Shown: positions 23,960 through 31,963 of the stretch, piece after piece
Position numbering within the stretch: position 1 is the stretch's first letter
Layout: every line of letters begins with the position of its first letter
Assembly: GCA_035455185.1 (NCBI GenBank)
Contig: DATIFQ010000405.1
Coordinates: forward strand, 1 to 32,800
DNA length: 32,800 nt
Source: JAEHDI01 sp035455185
GTDB taxonomy: Bacteria > Acidobacteriota > Terriglobia > Bryobacterales > Bryobacteraceae
Direction: 5' to 3'
Notes under the pieces: generated by a model
Seen by the model: the letters and a program-made list of their open reading frames with translations, nothing else
Databases searched by the model: none
What the model was told of the DNA's origin: nothing
Program-made: the position numbers and the translations under genes

Positions 23960-26074
23960 ATGCACCGGACACACGGATTCATCACCTTCACCGCGGCCTG
24001 TTTCAGCTTGCTCGCCGCTCCCCGCCAAACTCCCGGCGTTCCGTCCGGGCGCTCGTCCTTCGAATGGCAGACCGCCACAGCCGCTGAGCTGGGCCTCGAC
24101 CCGGCAAAGCTCGACGCCATGAAGGACGCGCTCGCCGCGCGCGGCACCTCCGGCCTCCTCATCGTTCGCCGCGGGAAGATCGCTTACGAGTGGTACGCGC
24201 CCGCGAGCGGGCCGGCTAAACCGCACTACACCGCTTCCATGGCCAAGGCGCTCGTTGGTGGAATGTCCCTGCTCCTGGCTTTGAACGACGGCCGTCTCGG
24301 CGCCGATGACGTCGCCGCGAAATACATCCCGGAATGGCGCAACGATCCACGAAAAGCCCGCATCACCATCCGGCAGCTCGCCTCTCACACCTCCGGTATC
24401 GAGGACGCCGAGGAAGAAGGAAAACGTCACGATGAGCTCACCGGATGGAAAGGTGCTTTCTGGAAACGGGATCCCGATCCGTTCACTATCGCGCTGACCC
24501 GCGCACCGGTCGTCTTTGACCCGGGAACCGCGAACGCATACAGCAACCCCGGCATGGCCGCTCTTGCCTATGCCGTGACGGCCGCCCTGAGAACGGCGCC
24601 GCAGACCGACATCCGGACTCTACTCAAACAGCGCGTCATGGATCCGCTCGGCATTCCGGAAAAGGAATGGTCCATCGGCTATGACCGGGCCTACGAGGTC
24701 GATGGCCTCAGCCTCTACGCCAACTGGGGTGGCGGTGGCTACACCGCCCGCGCCGCCGCTCGCGTCGGCCAACTGATGCTGCACCGGGGCGAATGGAATC
24801 ACCGCCGCCTGATCGGCCGCGAGTGGGTACGGCAGGCGCTCGCCCCCTCCGGCCTCCCCGATCAGCCGAGCACCGCCGCCGACCCCGCCCCCGCCTCGGG
24901 CCTCGCCTGGTGGATCAACGTCAAGAGCGGATGGCCTCGCGTGCCCCGCGACGCCTTCGCCGGTGCCGGCGCCGGACATCAGTTGCTGATTGTGATTCCC
25001 AGCCTCGACCTCGTGGTCGTTCGCCACGGAGAGGCCCTCGAACCCCCCAAGGCCGGCGGCAGCTTCTGGGCGCCGGTCGTTCGCTACCTGCTCGACCCGC
25101 TGATGGACGCGGTTGAGGTCAAGACGCCATACCCGCCGAGTTCGGTGATCCGGAAAATCGACTTCGCGCCGGAATCTACCATCGTTCGGAAAGCGCTCGG
25201 CAGCGACAACTGGCCCGTCACATGGGGTGATGACGGAGAACAGTACACCTCCTACGGCGACGGCTGGGGATTCGAGCCCCTGCTCGACCGGAAGCTCAGC
25301 ATGGGCTTCGCGACAATCGTCGGCGGCCCGAAGGATTTTGCCGGCGTCAACATCCGTTCCGCAAGCGGCGAGCGCACCGGAGACGGAAAAGAAGGCGCCA
25401 AGGCGAGTGGAATGTTGATGGTCGGCGGCGTCCTCTACATGTGGGTGCGCAACACCGGCAACGCGCAGCTTGTCTGGTCCTCTGATCGCGGCCGCACGTG
25501 GAAATGGGGTTTCCGGTTCGACACCGCCTTCGGCTCCCCCGCCTTCCTGAACTTCGGACGCAACTACGCAGGCGCGCGCGATAACTACGTCTACACGTAC
25601 TCTCAGAACGGACCCAGCGCCTACGAATCGGACGACGCCTTGCTGCTCGCGCGTGTCCGGAGGAACAAGATTCGGGAACGCAGCGCCTGGGAGTTCTTCG
25701 AGCGGCTCGACACCGCCGGCCATCCCGTCTGGACGGGCGACATCGCCCGCCGTGGCGAGGTGTTTCGCTATCCCGGCAGATGCCAGCGCGTGGACATCGT
25801 TTACAACCCCGGGCTGAAACGATACCTGCTGGCGCTGGGCTTTGACCACTCCGGGGGATGGGGCATCTTCGACGCTCCCGAGCCGTGGGGTCCCTGGACC
25901 ACGGCGTTCCATACGGACGACTGGGGCTTGGGCGGCACGCACGGATATCGCCTTCCCGCGAAGTGGATCGGCGCCGCCGGAACGGAAATGTATCTGATCT
26001 TCTCCGGCGCCAACCGCCCAGGCATCACCACCGACGCCTTCTGCCTCCGCCGCCTCACCCTGACCATGAAATAA
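23960..26074 (+). CDS. Fusion protein: serine beta-lactamase-like domain plus DUF4185-like beta-propeller
   Basis: 704 aa with an N-terminal signal peptide (MHRTHGFITFTAACFSLLAA). Residues 35-390 or so form a class C/EstB-like serine hydrolase: S93-M-A-K96 (SxxK), Y194-S-N196 (YxN) and a C-terminal block AGAGAGHQLLIVIPSLDLVVV. Residues 410-704 match a DUF4185/glycosidase-like five-bladed propeller, with DNWPVTWGDDG, YTSYGDGWGF, KASGMLMVGGVLYMWVRN and NFGRNYAGARDNYVYTYS. The first domain probably acts as an esterase or peptidase rather than a true antibiotic-degrading enzyme; the propeller suggests carbohydrate recognition or processing. The stop codon is 4 nt before a transposable element end. 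Divergent from the parvulin gene. Confidence 0.88.
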   Translation: MHRTHGFITFTAACFSLLAAPRQTPGVPSGRSSFEWQTATAAELGLDPAKLDAMKDALAARGTSGLLIVRRGKIAYEWYAPASGPAKPHYTASMAKALVGGMSLLLALNDGRLGADDVAAKYIPEWRNDPRKARITIRQLASHTSGIEDAEEEGKRHDELTGWKGAFWKRDPDPFTIALTRAPVVFDPGTANAYSNPGMAALAYAVTAALRTAPQTDIRTLLKQRVMDPLGIPEKEWSIGYDRAYEVDGLSLYANWGGGGYTARAAARVGQLMLHRGEWNHRRLIGREWVRQALAPSGLPDQPSTAADPAPASGLAWWINVKSGWPRVPRDAFAGAGAGHQLLIVIPSLDLVVVRHGEALEPPKAGGSFWAPVVRYLLDPLMDAVEVKTPYPPSSVIRKIDFAPESTIVRKALGSDNWPVTWGDDGEQYTSYGDGWGFEPLLDRKLSMGFATIVGGPKDFAGVNIRSASGERTGDGKEGAKASGMLMVGGVLYMWVRNTGNAQLVWSSDRGRTWKWGFRFDTAFGSPAFLNFGRNYAGARDNYVYTYSQNGPSAYESDDALLLARVRRNKIRERSAWEFFERLDTAGHPVWTGDIARRGEVFRYPGRCQRVDIVYNPGLKRYLLALGFDHSGGWGIFDAPEPWGPWTTAFHTDDWGLGGTHGYRLPAKWIGAAGTEMYLIFSGANRPGITTDAFCLRRLTLTMK

Positions 26075-26078
26075 AAAC

Positions 26079-26108
26079 CCGGGACAGTACACTCATTTCC
26101 GGATTTCG
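26079..26108 (+). repeat. Left terminal inverted repeat of the RAYT element
   Basis: Begins CCGGGACAGTACACTC; contains the TGA stop of the transposase gene at 26095-26093. Confidence 0.85.
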
Positions 26109-26826
26109 AGCGGCAACTGCCGTCCGTCCGCCCCTGCCGCCGCGCTCTCGGTCCGCGGTTTCTTCGGACGCCCGGCCGGCAGCGGCCGCAATTGGCGCCC
26201 CGTCTTTCGCTCCAGTTCGTCGATGAACTCCTCCGACCCCAGCGGCCGGCCGCGCAGGGTCGCTTCTCGCAGGCGCTCGGCCAGCGCTTCCTCTGCGACG
26301 CTGCTCGCCAGCACCATCCGCCAGCGCTCCGGCGTGTACTCCTGCGCCCACGGTCCCAGGTCGAGCAGGCCCTTCGGGTCCGGCATACCCGTGAGATGAG
26401 CCGCGGCGCTCGACCACCTGTACTGCCCAGCCTCCCGCACCAGTCCGGCCCGCACCGGGTTCCGTTCGACGTACGCGACCGCACGCCACAGATGGATGCC
26501 GTCCAGCGGGCACGAGAAAAAGCGAGCCTGCCACACATGACCGCAGGTCTGCCGCACGATGTTGAAGTGTCTCGCGAAGTCTCTGTGCGCTTGCCCGAGC
26601 GTTCTCGCCAGCGACAGCGGCTGCTCCGGCACGCAAACCAGGTGGACGTGGTTTGGCATCAGGCAATAGGCCCAGATCCGAAGCCCAAGGCGTCTGGAGT
26701 ACACCCGGAGCAAGTCAAGATAAGCCGGCGCTCGCTGTCAGTGTGAAAAATGGTTTGCTGGCCGTTTCCACGTTGCGTGACGTGATACGGCAGACCCTCG
26801 ACCGCCGCTCGCGCGATTCGAGACAT
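26093..26826 (-). pseudogene. REP-associated tyrosine transposase (RAYT, Y1_Tnp), frameshifted
   Basis: A HUH single-strand transposase of the IS200-like TnpA_REP group, which cuts and joins REP hairpins. The open part runs 26713-26093 with AYCLMPNHVHLV (HUH-type HVH), AVAYVERNPVRAGLV (probable catalytic Tyr) and YRWSSAAAHL. The missing N-terminus is found upstream in another frame from ATG 26826: MSRIARAAVEGLPYHVTQRG, then IFHTDSERRL. The two join near 26723, where one base appears lost: RRL should run straight into YLDLLRVYSRR. Restored length would be about 244 aa, normal for RAYT. The C-terminus is a basic, Pro-rich tail. Either a true pseudogene or a sequencing indel. Confidence 0.88.
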
Positions 26827-26863
26827 CACACACTCAGTGCGTGAGGTCGGCGCATTCTCTCAC

Positions 26864-26893
26864 CGAAAACCGGAAATGAGTGTACTGTCCCGG
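26864..26893 (-). repeat. Right terminal inverted repeat of the RAYT element
   Basis: Reverse complement of the left end; reads GAGTGTACTGTCCCGG at its outer side. Confidence 0.85.
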
Positions 26894-26895
26894 CT

Positions 26896-28197
26896 TTATG
26901 TTGCCATCCGCTCCAGTGTCAGCAGATTCAGCATCAACTGGCGGGGCGGGTGGTAGTTGTCCTGCCGGGTGACGTGCGGCTGGAAGGTCAGCTTGCGATC
27001 GGCGAACAGCATATAGCCGGATTTGCCGTGCGGGCGCGCCGAGTACTTCCGGTCGATCAGATCTTGCGCCATGGTGAAGTAGCGCGCGGCCCACTCGGCG
27101 CGCGTGCGTTCGTAGATATTGAGCGCGGCGATCAGCACCTCGTTCAGTGCCCACAGCGGCTTCATGTAGAAGTACTCGCCCGTGCCGCGAAACTCGAGAT
27201 CAGTCCCGACCGGCCGGTCCGCCGGCCACTGGTAGCAGCCCTGATCGACATTGATCCACTGCGCCAGGCCGCCGTACACGTAATCCCAGCCCACGTCGAG
27301 GTGCCTTCGGATGCGCTCCGCGGCGGTTTGCCAGAGCTTGCTGTCGCCGCGGCGGTCCGCCTCGTCCATCACCATCCATAGCGTCTCGGCGCTGTGGCCG
27401 AGCAGGCTCTTAGTGGCCTCTTCCGGCGGACGGCTGAAGTCGAAGTTCAGCAGCTCGTTGTTCAGGCCGATGTCCGGGTTGTAGTGCCGATTGATGATTG
27501 CGTCCACGCAACGCTCGGCGATCTCGGCGATTTCGGGGTCCTTCCAGCGGCGCAGCATCTGGGTGGCGATGCGGAGGTTCACCATCCACATTCCCTGCGG
27601 GCGGACGCCTGGCCTGCCCGTTCCCGGCAGTTGCACCGACGGCGAGTTGATGTAGCTCCAGAGCTTCTTCATCAGCCCGAGAGACAGCTCGTGCGCCTGT
27701 GCGTCGCCGGTAGCGGCGGCGAACTCCTGCAATCCTTCGGCGCCGAAGTACATGCCGTAGACGTCTCCCGCGAACGGCCGCACGAGTTTGCCCTCGGGTG
27801 TGAGCGTCTCGGCCCACCAGCCATCCGGCTGCGGCCCGTGCTTCAGCATGAAGTCCTTGGCCTTGCGCGCGATTTCGAGATAGCGCGCCTCCTTGCCGAA
27901 ATGCTGATAGAGGAAGCTGTAGACCCAGACGCCGCGGCCCTGAAACCAGTGAAACTTGTCGGTCTTCACGCGCGTACCGTCGTAGTCGAGGCTGTGGAAG
28001 AAGCCTCCGTGTTCGTGGTCGACGCCGAACTTTTCCCAGAACGGAAGATACTCCTCGAACAGATCGTGGCGATACTTCTTGCGAGCTTCGGCGATGTTCA
28101 TAGCTGCCTGCCTGGATTCTTCTTTCGGGGCGCGCGAGACCCCGCACGCGGCGAGGGGCGCGGCCGCCGCGGATGCAAGGAACGAGCGGCGTCTCAC
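26896..28197 (-). CDS. AGE family sugar epimerase/isomerase, Tat-exported lipoprotein candidate
   Basis: 433 aa from GTG 28197. This start is chosen because it opens a twin-arginine signal (RRRSFLASAAAAPLAAC), with an AGGA nine bases upstream; an ATG at 28233 would add 12 unlikely residues. The body is an (alpha/alpha)6 barrel of the N-acylglucosamine 2-epimerase group: FWEKFGVDHEHGGFFHSLD, KFHWFQGRGVWVYSFLY, LLGHSAETLWMVMDEA and a C-terminal FMKPLW-like FYMKPLWALNE. The LAAC suggests lipidation after Tat export, giving a periplasmic sugar-processing enzyme. A TGn-extended TAGGAT ends 8 nt before the GTG. It lies downstream of the TonB-dependent receptor on the same strand, so both could serve uptake of one carbohydrate. 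Confidence 0.85.
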   Translation of the reverse strand: MRRRSFLASAAAAPLAACGVSRAPKEESRQAAMNIAEARKKYRHDLFEEYLPFWEKFGVDHEHGGFFHSLDYDGTRVKTDKFHWFQGRGVWVYSFLYQHFGKEARYLEIARKAKDFMLKHGPQPDGWWAETLTPEGKLVRPFAGDVYGMYFGAEGLQEFAAATGDAQAHELSLGLMKKLWSYINSPSVQLPGTGRPGVRPQGMWMVNLRIATQMLRRWKDPEIAEIAERCVDAIINRHYNPDIGLNNELLNFDFSRPPEEATKSLLGHSAETLWMVMDEADRRGDSKLWQTAAERIRRHLDVGWDYVYGGLAQWINVDQGCYQWPADRPVGTDLEFRGTGEYFYMKPLWALNEVLIAALNIYERTRAEWAARYFTMAQDLIDRKYSARPHGKSGYMLFADRKLTFQPHVTRQDNYHPPRQLMLNLLTLERMAT

Positions 28198-28272
28198 GTC
28201 CACGCATCCTATCACGCCGGTGCCGCAGGCCATCGTTGTCTGTGGCCTGCGGTCTTCGCTAAATTCGCCTGC

Positions 28273-28332
28273 GGGGCCAGGCTTACTCCGCCCTGAGCGC
28301 AGTTTGCGAGCGGGCAGAGCTGCCTGTCCTCC
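28273..28332. repeat. REP family 2 unit (hairpin) between receptor and epimerase genes
   Basis: GGGGCCAGGC ... GCCTGTCCTCC outer arms enclose CTCCGCCC and GGGCAGAG, with TGAGC...GCGAGC in the loop: the same plan as 22768-22821 and the tandem copies at 32669. A few arm mismatches suggest an older copy. Confidence 0.7.
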
Positions 28333-28348
28333 TTTACCCGAAAGAATT

Positions 28349-31300
28349 CTAAAACTCGATCCGCAGGCCGACCCGTCCGCTGCGGGGGCCCGCTCCGTAG
28401 CGAGAGTACAGGCTCGTTATCCTGCCGACGCTCCCCGAACGTATGTTGGTGTTCGGCGAGCCATAGTTCGGATGGTTCAGCGCGTTGGTAAACGTCCCCT
28501 CGAGACTCGCGCGAAGCCGTTCCGTGATACGAAACTGCTTGTGCAATCCCGCGTCCAGGAGTAGCGCGCCAGGACCCTCGATCACATTGGGCGCCGAGTT
28601 TCCGAAGCGTCCCACGTTCACGTCCGGCCGCCCATCGCCCGTAACATCACCCGGCACGACGAACGCCGTTTTGTCGAACCATTTCGTGATCACCCTCTCC
28701 GAGCTGGGGAAGTTGCCGTCGCCGACCCGGTCCGGGCGCTGGGTCCCGGTGGAGTTGGTGTTGGAGACGTCGAATCCGCTGAAAGTCGGGCTGAAGAACA
28801 GGCCGGTCTGCGCGACGAGGATGCTACTCAGCGTCCAGCCGCCGAAAGCCAGGTCCGCGGCCCTGGGCAGGTTGGACAGGAACGCCTTGCCTCGACCGAT
28901 CGGCAACTCAAACAATAGGGTCCCCGCAACTCGGTGTCGGTTGGTGTAGTCCACGTTTCCCCATTCGGCGTTGAGGTTGTATGGATTCAAGGGCGTGCAT
29001 CCTCCGTCGCCGTCCGTCTGGCAATTGGTCATGTTTTTTGCCCACGTCCATCCCAACTGGTAGTAAAGGCCGTTTAGCATCTTCCGTTCAGCCACCAGAT
29101 GCATCGAATGGTAGTTGTGGTTGCCGCCGTTCACCCGCACCGTGACGTCTCGCAGCGCCGGGAACGGCCTCTTGCTTGGGTCGAACCTGTCGAGCGAAGG
29201 CGCCACCTGGTTTACGTTCTTCACCCACACCAACTGGCGCGTGCTCGTCCCGATGTAAGAGAGGCGGACTCCCATCTTGAACACTTCCTGCTCGAGAGTT
29301 AGATTCCATTGCTGGATGTAAGGGTTCCTCAGCTTGGGGTCGATTGCGCTGAAGCTCTGAGCGCCGATCGCGCCAAATCCCGGCGGAAACGCGTTCGGGA
29401 ACTGGAACAACGGCGTGCCGCCCGTGATTGCGTTGGTGAAGGACTCACGTGAAATGAACGGGCCGCCGGTTCCGAGACGCCACAGCGATGATGTCAAGTC
29501 GTCGGTGTAAATCCCGTATCCGCCCCGGATCACCGTCCGGTTGCTGGCGAATGGGCGGTAGGCGAAACCGAACCGCGGCACGAAATTGTTTAGGTCGGTG
29601 TACCAGAGGCTGCGCGGCACTCCGGCCTCCTCGGCCGTCACGACCGGCACGAGGTTCGACGGAAACAGAGGATTCACTCGCGACAGGGCGGCTTCGCTTG
29701 GCACGATCACTCTGCCGGTGGTCACGTCAAAATTGAAGAAATTATCGTCCTTCTCGTGGGTGGGCGGGTTGTACTCATACCGCATGCCGAGGTTCAGGGT
29801 CAGTTTCGGCGTGATCTTCCAGTCATCCTGGACGAACAGGCCCATGTCCGTGCTCAGCGCATGGATCAGCGGCGCGGCGTTCGCGCGGCCGGCGGTTTGC
29901 GGAATGCCCAGGAGGAAGTCGGAATAGTCAAACCCGCTATAGGAGCCGGCAAAAGTGAACTGGCCGAACTGGAGGACCGGGAAGCTGGTGCCGCCTGGGA
30001 AATTCGTCCCCCGGTTCCAGCGGATGTCAATACCGGACTTGACGACGTGATTGCCCCGGGTCCATGTCACGTTGTTAACCACCTGGTGGATGCGCTCGCT
30101 CGGATCCTGGTAGATGTCGGTCGCGCCGATCTCCTCGAAGTTATTGAAGCTGAAGACGGGCGCTCCCTTGTCCAGTTCCGGGTTCCAACTGATGCCTTGC
30201 AGACCGAACTCCTGGATTAGCGCCGGCCCGTCGAGCGGGTTGAAGGCCGGGTTCTTCGTCCGCATGATTCCGAAGCGGAACTCATTGATCAGCGTTGGCC
30301 CAAACAGGTGGTTGTCGGAGATCGTAATCGTTGTGCTGCGCCGGTCTTGGTCGCGCTTCGGGATCGTCGGGAGATTGTAGTCCCAAAGATTGGCCCCAGT
30401 GCGGTTCCAGGAGAAGCGAACGAACAGAGAATTCGCCGCCGAGAGCTGGTGGTCCAGCCGCGCTTCAACCTGGGTCTTGTACTGGGAACTGGCCCCCGTG
30501 CCCCGCCAGTTCTGCTGGTAGCTGTTCGCTGAGCCGAAATTGGGCACCGGGAAGAATCGTTCCTGAATCTTGAGAGAACTCTGGCTGAGGCGCTCCTCCG
30601 GGATCATATTGCCGTTGAACGGCGTTCCTGTCAGCGGATCGCGTATGACCGTGCCGGGAAGCAGAGACGAGAAGTCGCCGTTCCGGAACGCGGCCGTCGG
30701 CACACTGGAGTTGAAAATTCGCTCGTTGCGCAGCGGAAACCGCTCGTAGGTCGTAAAGAAGAAAGTCCGGTTTCGGACGACCGGTCCTCCGATGCTGCCG
30801 CCGTAATTGTTTTGAATCTGAAACGGCACGCTGCTGGAGAATGTGTTGCGCGCCGCCAGCCGGGAATTCGAGTGGTACCAGAACAGGCTGCCGTGATACT
30901 CGTTGGTGCCTGAGCGCGACGTGGCGTACACGCCGCCGGGCAGACTCGCCTCGGCCTTGTCGTTGGCGAGTTGAACGCGGATCTCGCCCGTCATCTCCAT
31001 GTTGCTTTGCGCCGGCCCGATGCTGTTGCCGAACAGCGGCGACCGTTGCGATGTCCCGTCCACGGTGGCGCCGAACTGGCTTCCGCGGGTTCCTGCCAGG
31101 CTGAAGTTCGAGCCCTGCCCGCGCGTCGCGCCTGGGATGAAAGTCAGCATCTCGTAATAGAAGCCGTCGAACTGCCCGCGCACATTCATAGGCATCTTCT
31201 CAAGCACCTGATTGCTTGTGACCGCCGCGACCTCAGCTCCTTCGGTGTTGATCACAGGCGCCGCCGCTTCCACGCGCACCGAAGTCGCCACTTCCCCGAC

Positions 31301-31642
31301 TTCCAGGCGGACGTCCGAACGGACCGTCATCGATGTCTGCAGGAGAATGTTTGCGACGACCACCTTCTTGAACCCCGCTTTTTCCGCGGTTACCTCGTAG
31401 AGCCCCGGGATCAACTGGGTCACCTCGTAGTTGCCCGTGGACGCCGTGGTAGTCTGGCGTTCGATATTTGTCTCGACGTTGCGCACGACAACGTTGACAT
31501 CCGGGACCAAAGCGCCTGTTGAGTCCGTTACCGAACCGCGGATGGTGCCCAACGTGGATTGAGCCATCACCTGGATGGCCCAGAAAACAAAAAGGCTGGC
31601 GAAAATCGCAAGCCTGACAATCCCCTCTCGCCTTGCGAACAT
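28349..31642 (-). CDS. Oar-like TonB-dependent outer-membrane receptor with carboxypeptidase regulatory-like domain
   Basis: 1,097 aa. ATG 31642 has GGAGG five bases upstream and is preferred over ATG 31654. After the signal peptide (LAIFASLFVFWAIQVMAQ) comes a CarboxypepD_reg-like Ig domain (STLGTIRGSVTDSTGALVPD to about 110), then a plug-like region (VTSNQVLEKMPMNVRG) and a long beta-barrel rich in alternating aromatic strands, ending in an outer-membrane-type terminal Phe (GLRIEF). This layout is that of Oar/SusC-related receptors expanded in Acidobacteriota, used for uptake of large substrates such as glycans or for surface functions. No SusD-like partner is in the window. Confidence 0.93.
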   Translation of the reverse strand: MFARREGIVRLAIFASLFVFWAIQVMAQSTLGTIRGSVTDSTGALVPDVNVVVRNVETNIERQTTTASTGNYEVTQLIPGLYEVTAEKAGFKKVVVANILLQTSMTVRSDVRLEVGEVATSVRVEAAAPVINTEGAEVAAVTSNQVLEKMPMNVRGQFDGFYYEMLTFIPGATRGQGSNFSLAGTRGSQFGATVDGTSQRSPLFGNSIGPAQSNMEMTGEIRVQLANDKAEASLPGGVYATSRSGTNEYHGSLFWYHSNSRLAARNTFSSSVPFQIQNNYGGSIGGPVVRNRTFFFTTYERFPLRNERIFNSSVPTAAFRNGDFSSLLPGTVIRDPLTGTPFNGNMIPEERLSQSSLKIQERFFPVPNFGSANSYQQNWRGTGASSQYKTQVEARLDHQLSAANSLFVRFSWNRTGANLWDYNLPTIPKRDQDRRSTTITISDNHLFGPTLINEFRFGIMRTKNPAFNPLDGPALIQEFGLQGISWNPELDKGAPVFSFNNFEEIGATDIYQDPSERIHQVVNNVTWTRGNHVVKSGIDIRWNRGTNFPGGTSFPVLQFGQFTFAGSYSGFDYSDFLLGIPQTAGRANAAPLIHALSTDMGLFVQDDWKITPKLTLNLGMRYEYNPPTHEKDDNFFNFDVTTGRVIVPSEAALSRVNPLFPSNLVPVVTAEEAGVPRSLWYTDLNNFVPRFGFAYRPFASNRTVIRGGYGIYTDDLTSSLWRLGTGGPFISRESFTNAITGGTPLFQFPNAFPPGFGAIGAQSFSAIDPKLRNPYIQQWNLTLEQEVFKMGVRLSYIGTSTRQLVWVKNVNQVAPSLDRFDPSKRPFPALRDVTVRVNGGNHNYHSMHLVAERKMLNGLYYQLGWTWAKNMTNCQTDGDGGCTPLNPYNLNAEWGNVDYTNRHRVAGTLLFELPIGRGKAFLSNLPRAADLAFGGWTLSSILVAQTGLFFSPTFSGFDVSNTNSTGTQRPDRVGDGNFPSSERVITKWFDKTAFVVPGDVTGDGRPDVNVGRFGNSAPNVIEGPGALLLDAGLHKQFRITERLRASLEGTFTNALNHPNYGSPNTNIRSGSVGRITSLYSRYGAGPRSGRVGLRIEF

Positions 31643-31729
31643 TGCATCCTCCATTCGCCCTTGGTGTTGGCTGCGAAACTATCCCCGTCCGCTGGCGCCC
31701 CTACGCCAGCAACACAAGTACCTGTGGCG

Positions 31730-31758
31730 ATCGTATACCGGGATTGTCTCTATGTCAA
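31730..31758 (-). promoter_or_regulatory. Sigma-70-type promoter of the TonB-dependent receptor gene
   Basis: On the minus strand a perfect TTGACA (31758-31753) and TACGAT (31735-31730) are 17 nt apart. This gives a leader of about 80 nt to ATG 31642. It is the best promoter in the window. Confidence 0.7.
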
Positions 31759-31963
31759 TCGGGATTCCCTTGATTGAGCCATAGGCCAAGCCATCGCCTT
31801 CCGTACCAATTGTGTAGGGCGGTTCCCGGAAGCCGCCCGACAGTTGAAACCTGGATCGAAACAGAGCGCGCCGGGCGGCCGGCTTGACCCAGCAGCAAGT
31901 GGCGGACCGCGCATACAAGCGCGTTGCTGCGCGTGTCACCAAGGCACGAGCAAGCAGTTCCAG
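31759..31963. other. Intergenic region upstream of the receptor promoter
   Basis: Between the receptor promoter and the stop of the membrane-anchored methyltransferase. It holds a GC stem, GGGCGG (31817-31822) with CCGCCC (31833-31838), with no T-tract. Nothing else could be identified. Confidence 0.4.

Larger units (their letters stand above)
26079..26893. mobile_element. RAYT-encoding element with about 30-bp terminal inverted repeats
   Basis: 815 bp bounded by inverted repeats at 26079-26108 and 26864-26893: 24 outer bases are a perfect match (26079-26102 against 26870-26893), and with one mismatch the match extends to 30. It contains a single Y1/HUH transposase gene, frameshifted. The preceding gene's TAA ends 4 nt before the left end and the convergent gene's TAA lies 2 nt past the right end. 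No target-site duplication is evident. A 19-nt odd palindrome (26826-26844) overlaps the transposase start. Confidence 0.8.

Noticed and set aside
24620..26092. 490-codon minus-strand open frame opposite the beta-lactamase-propeller gene
   Set aside because: Composition is typical of an antisense frame, and the plus strand has clear catalytic motifs.
31817..31838. GC-rich stem as terminator of the last methyltransferase
   Set aside because: About 125 nt beyond the stop and no T-tract on the relevant strand.
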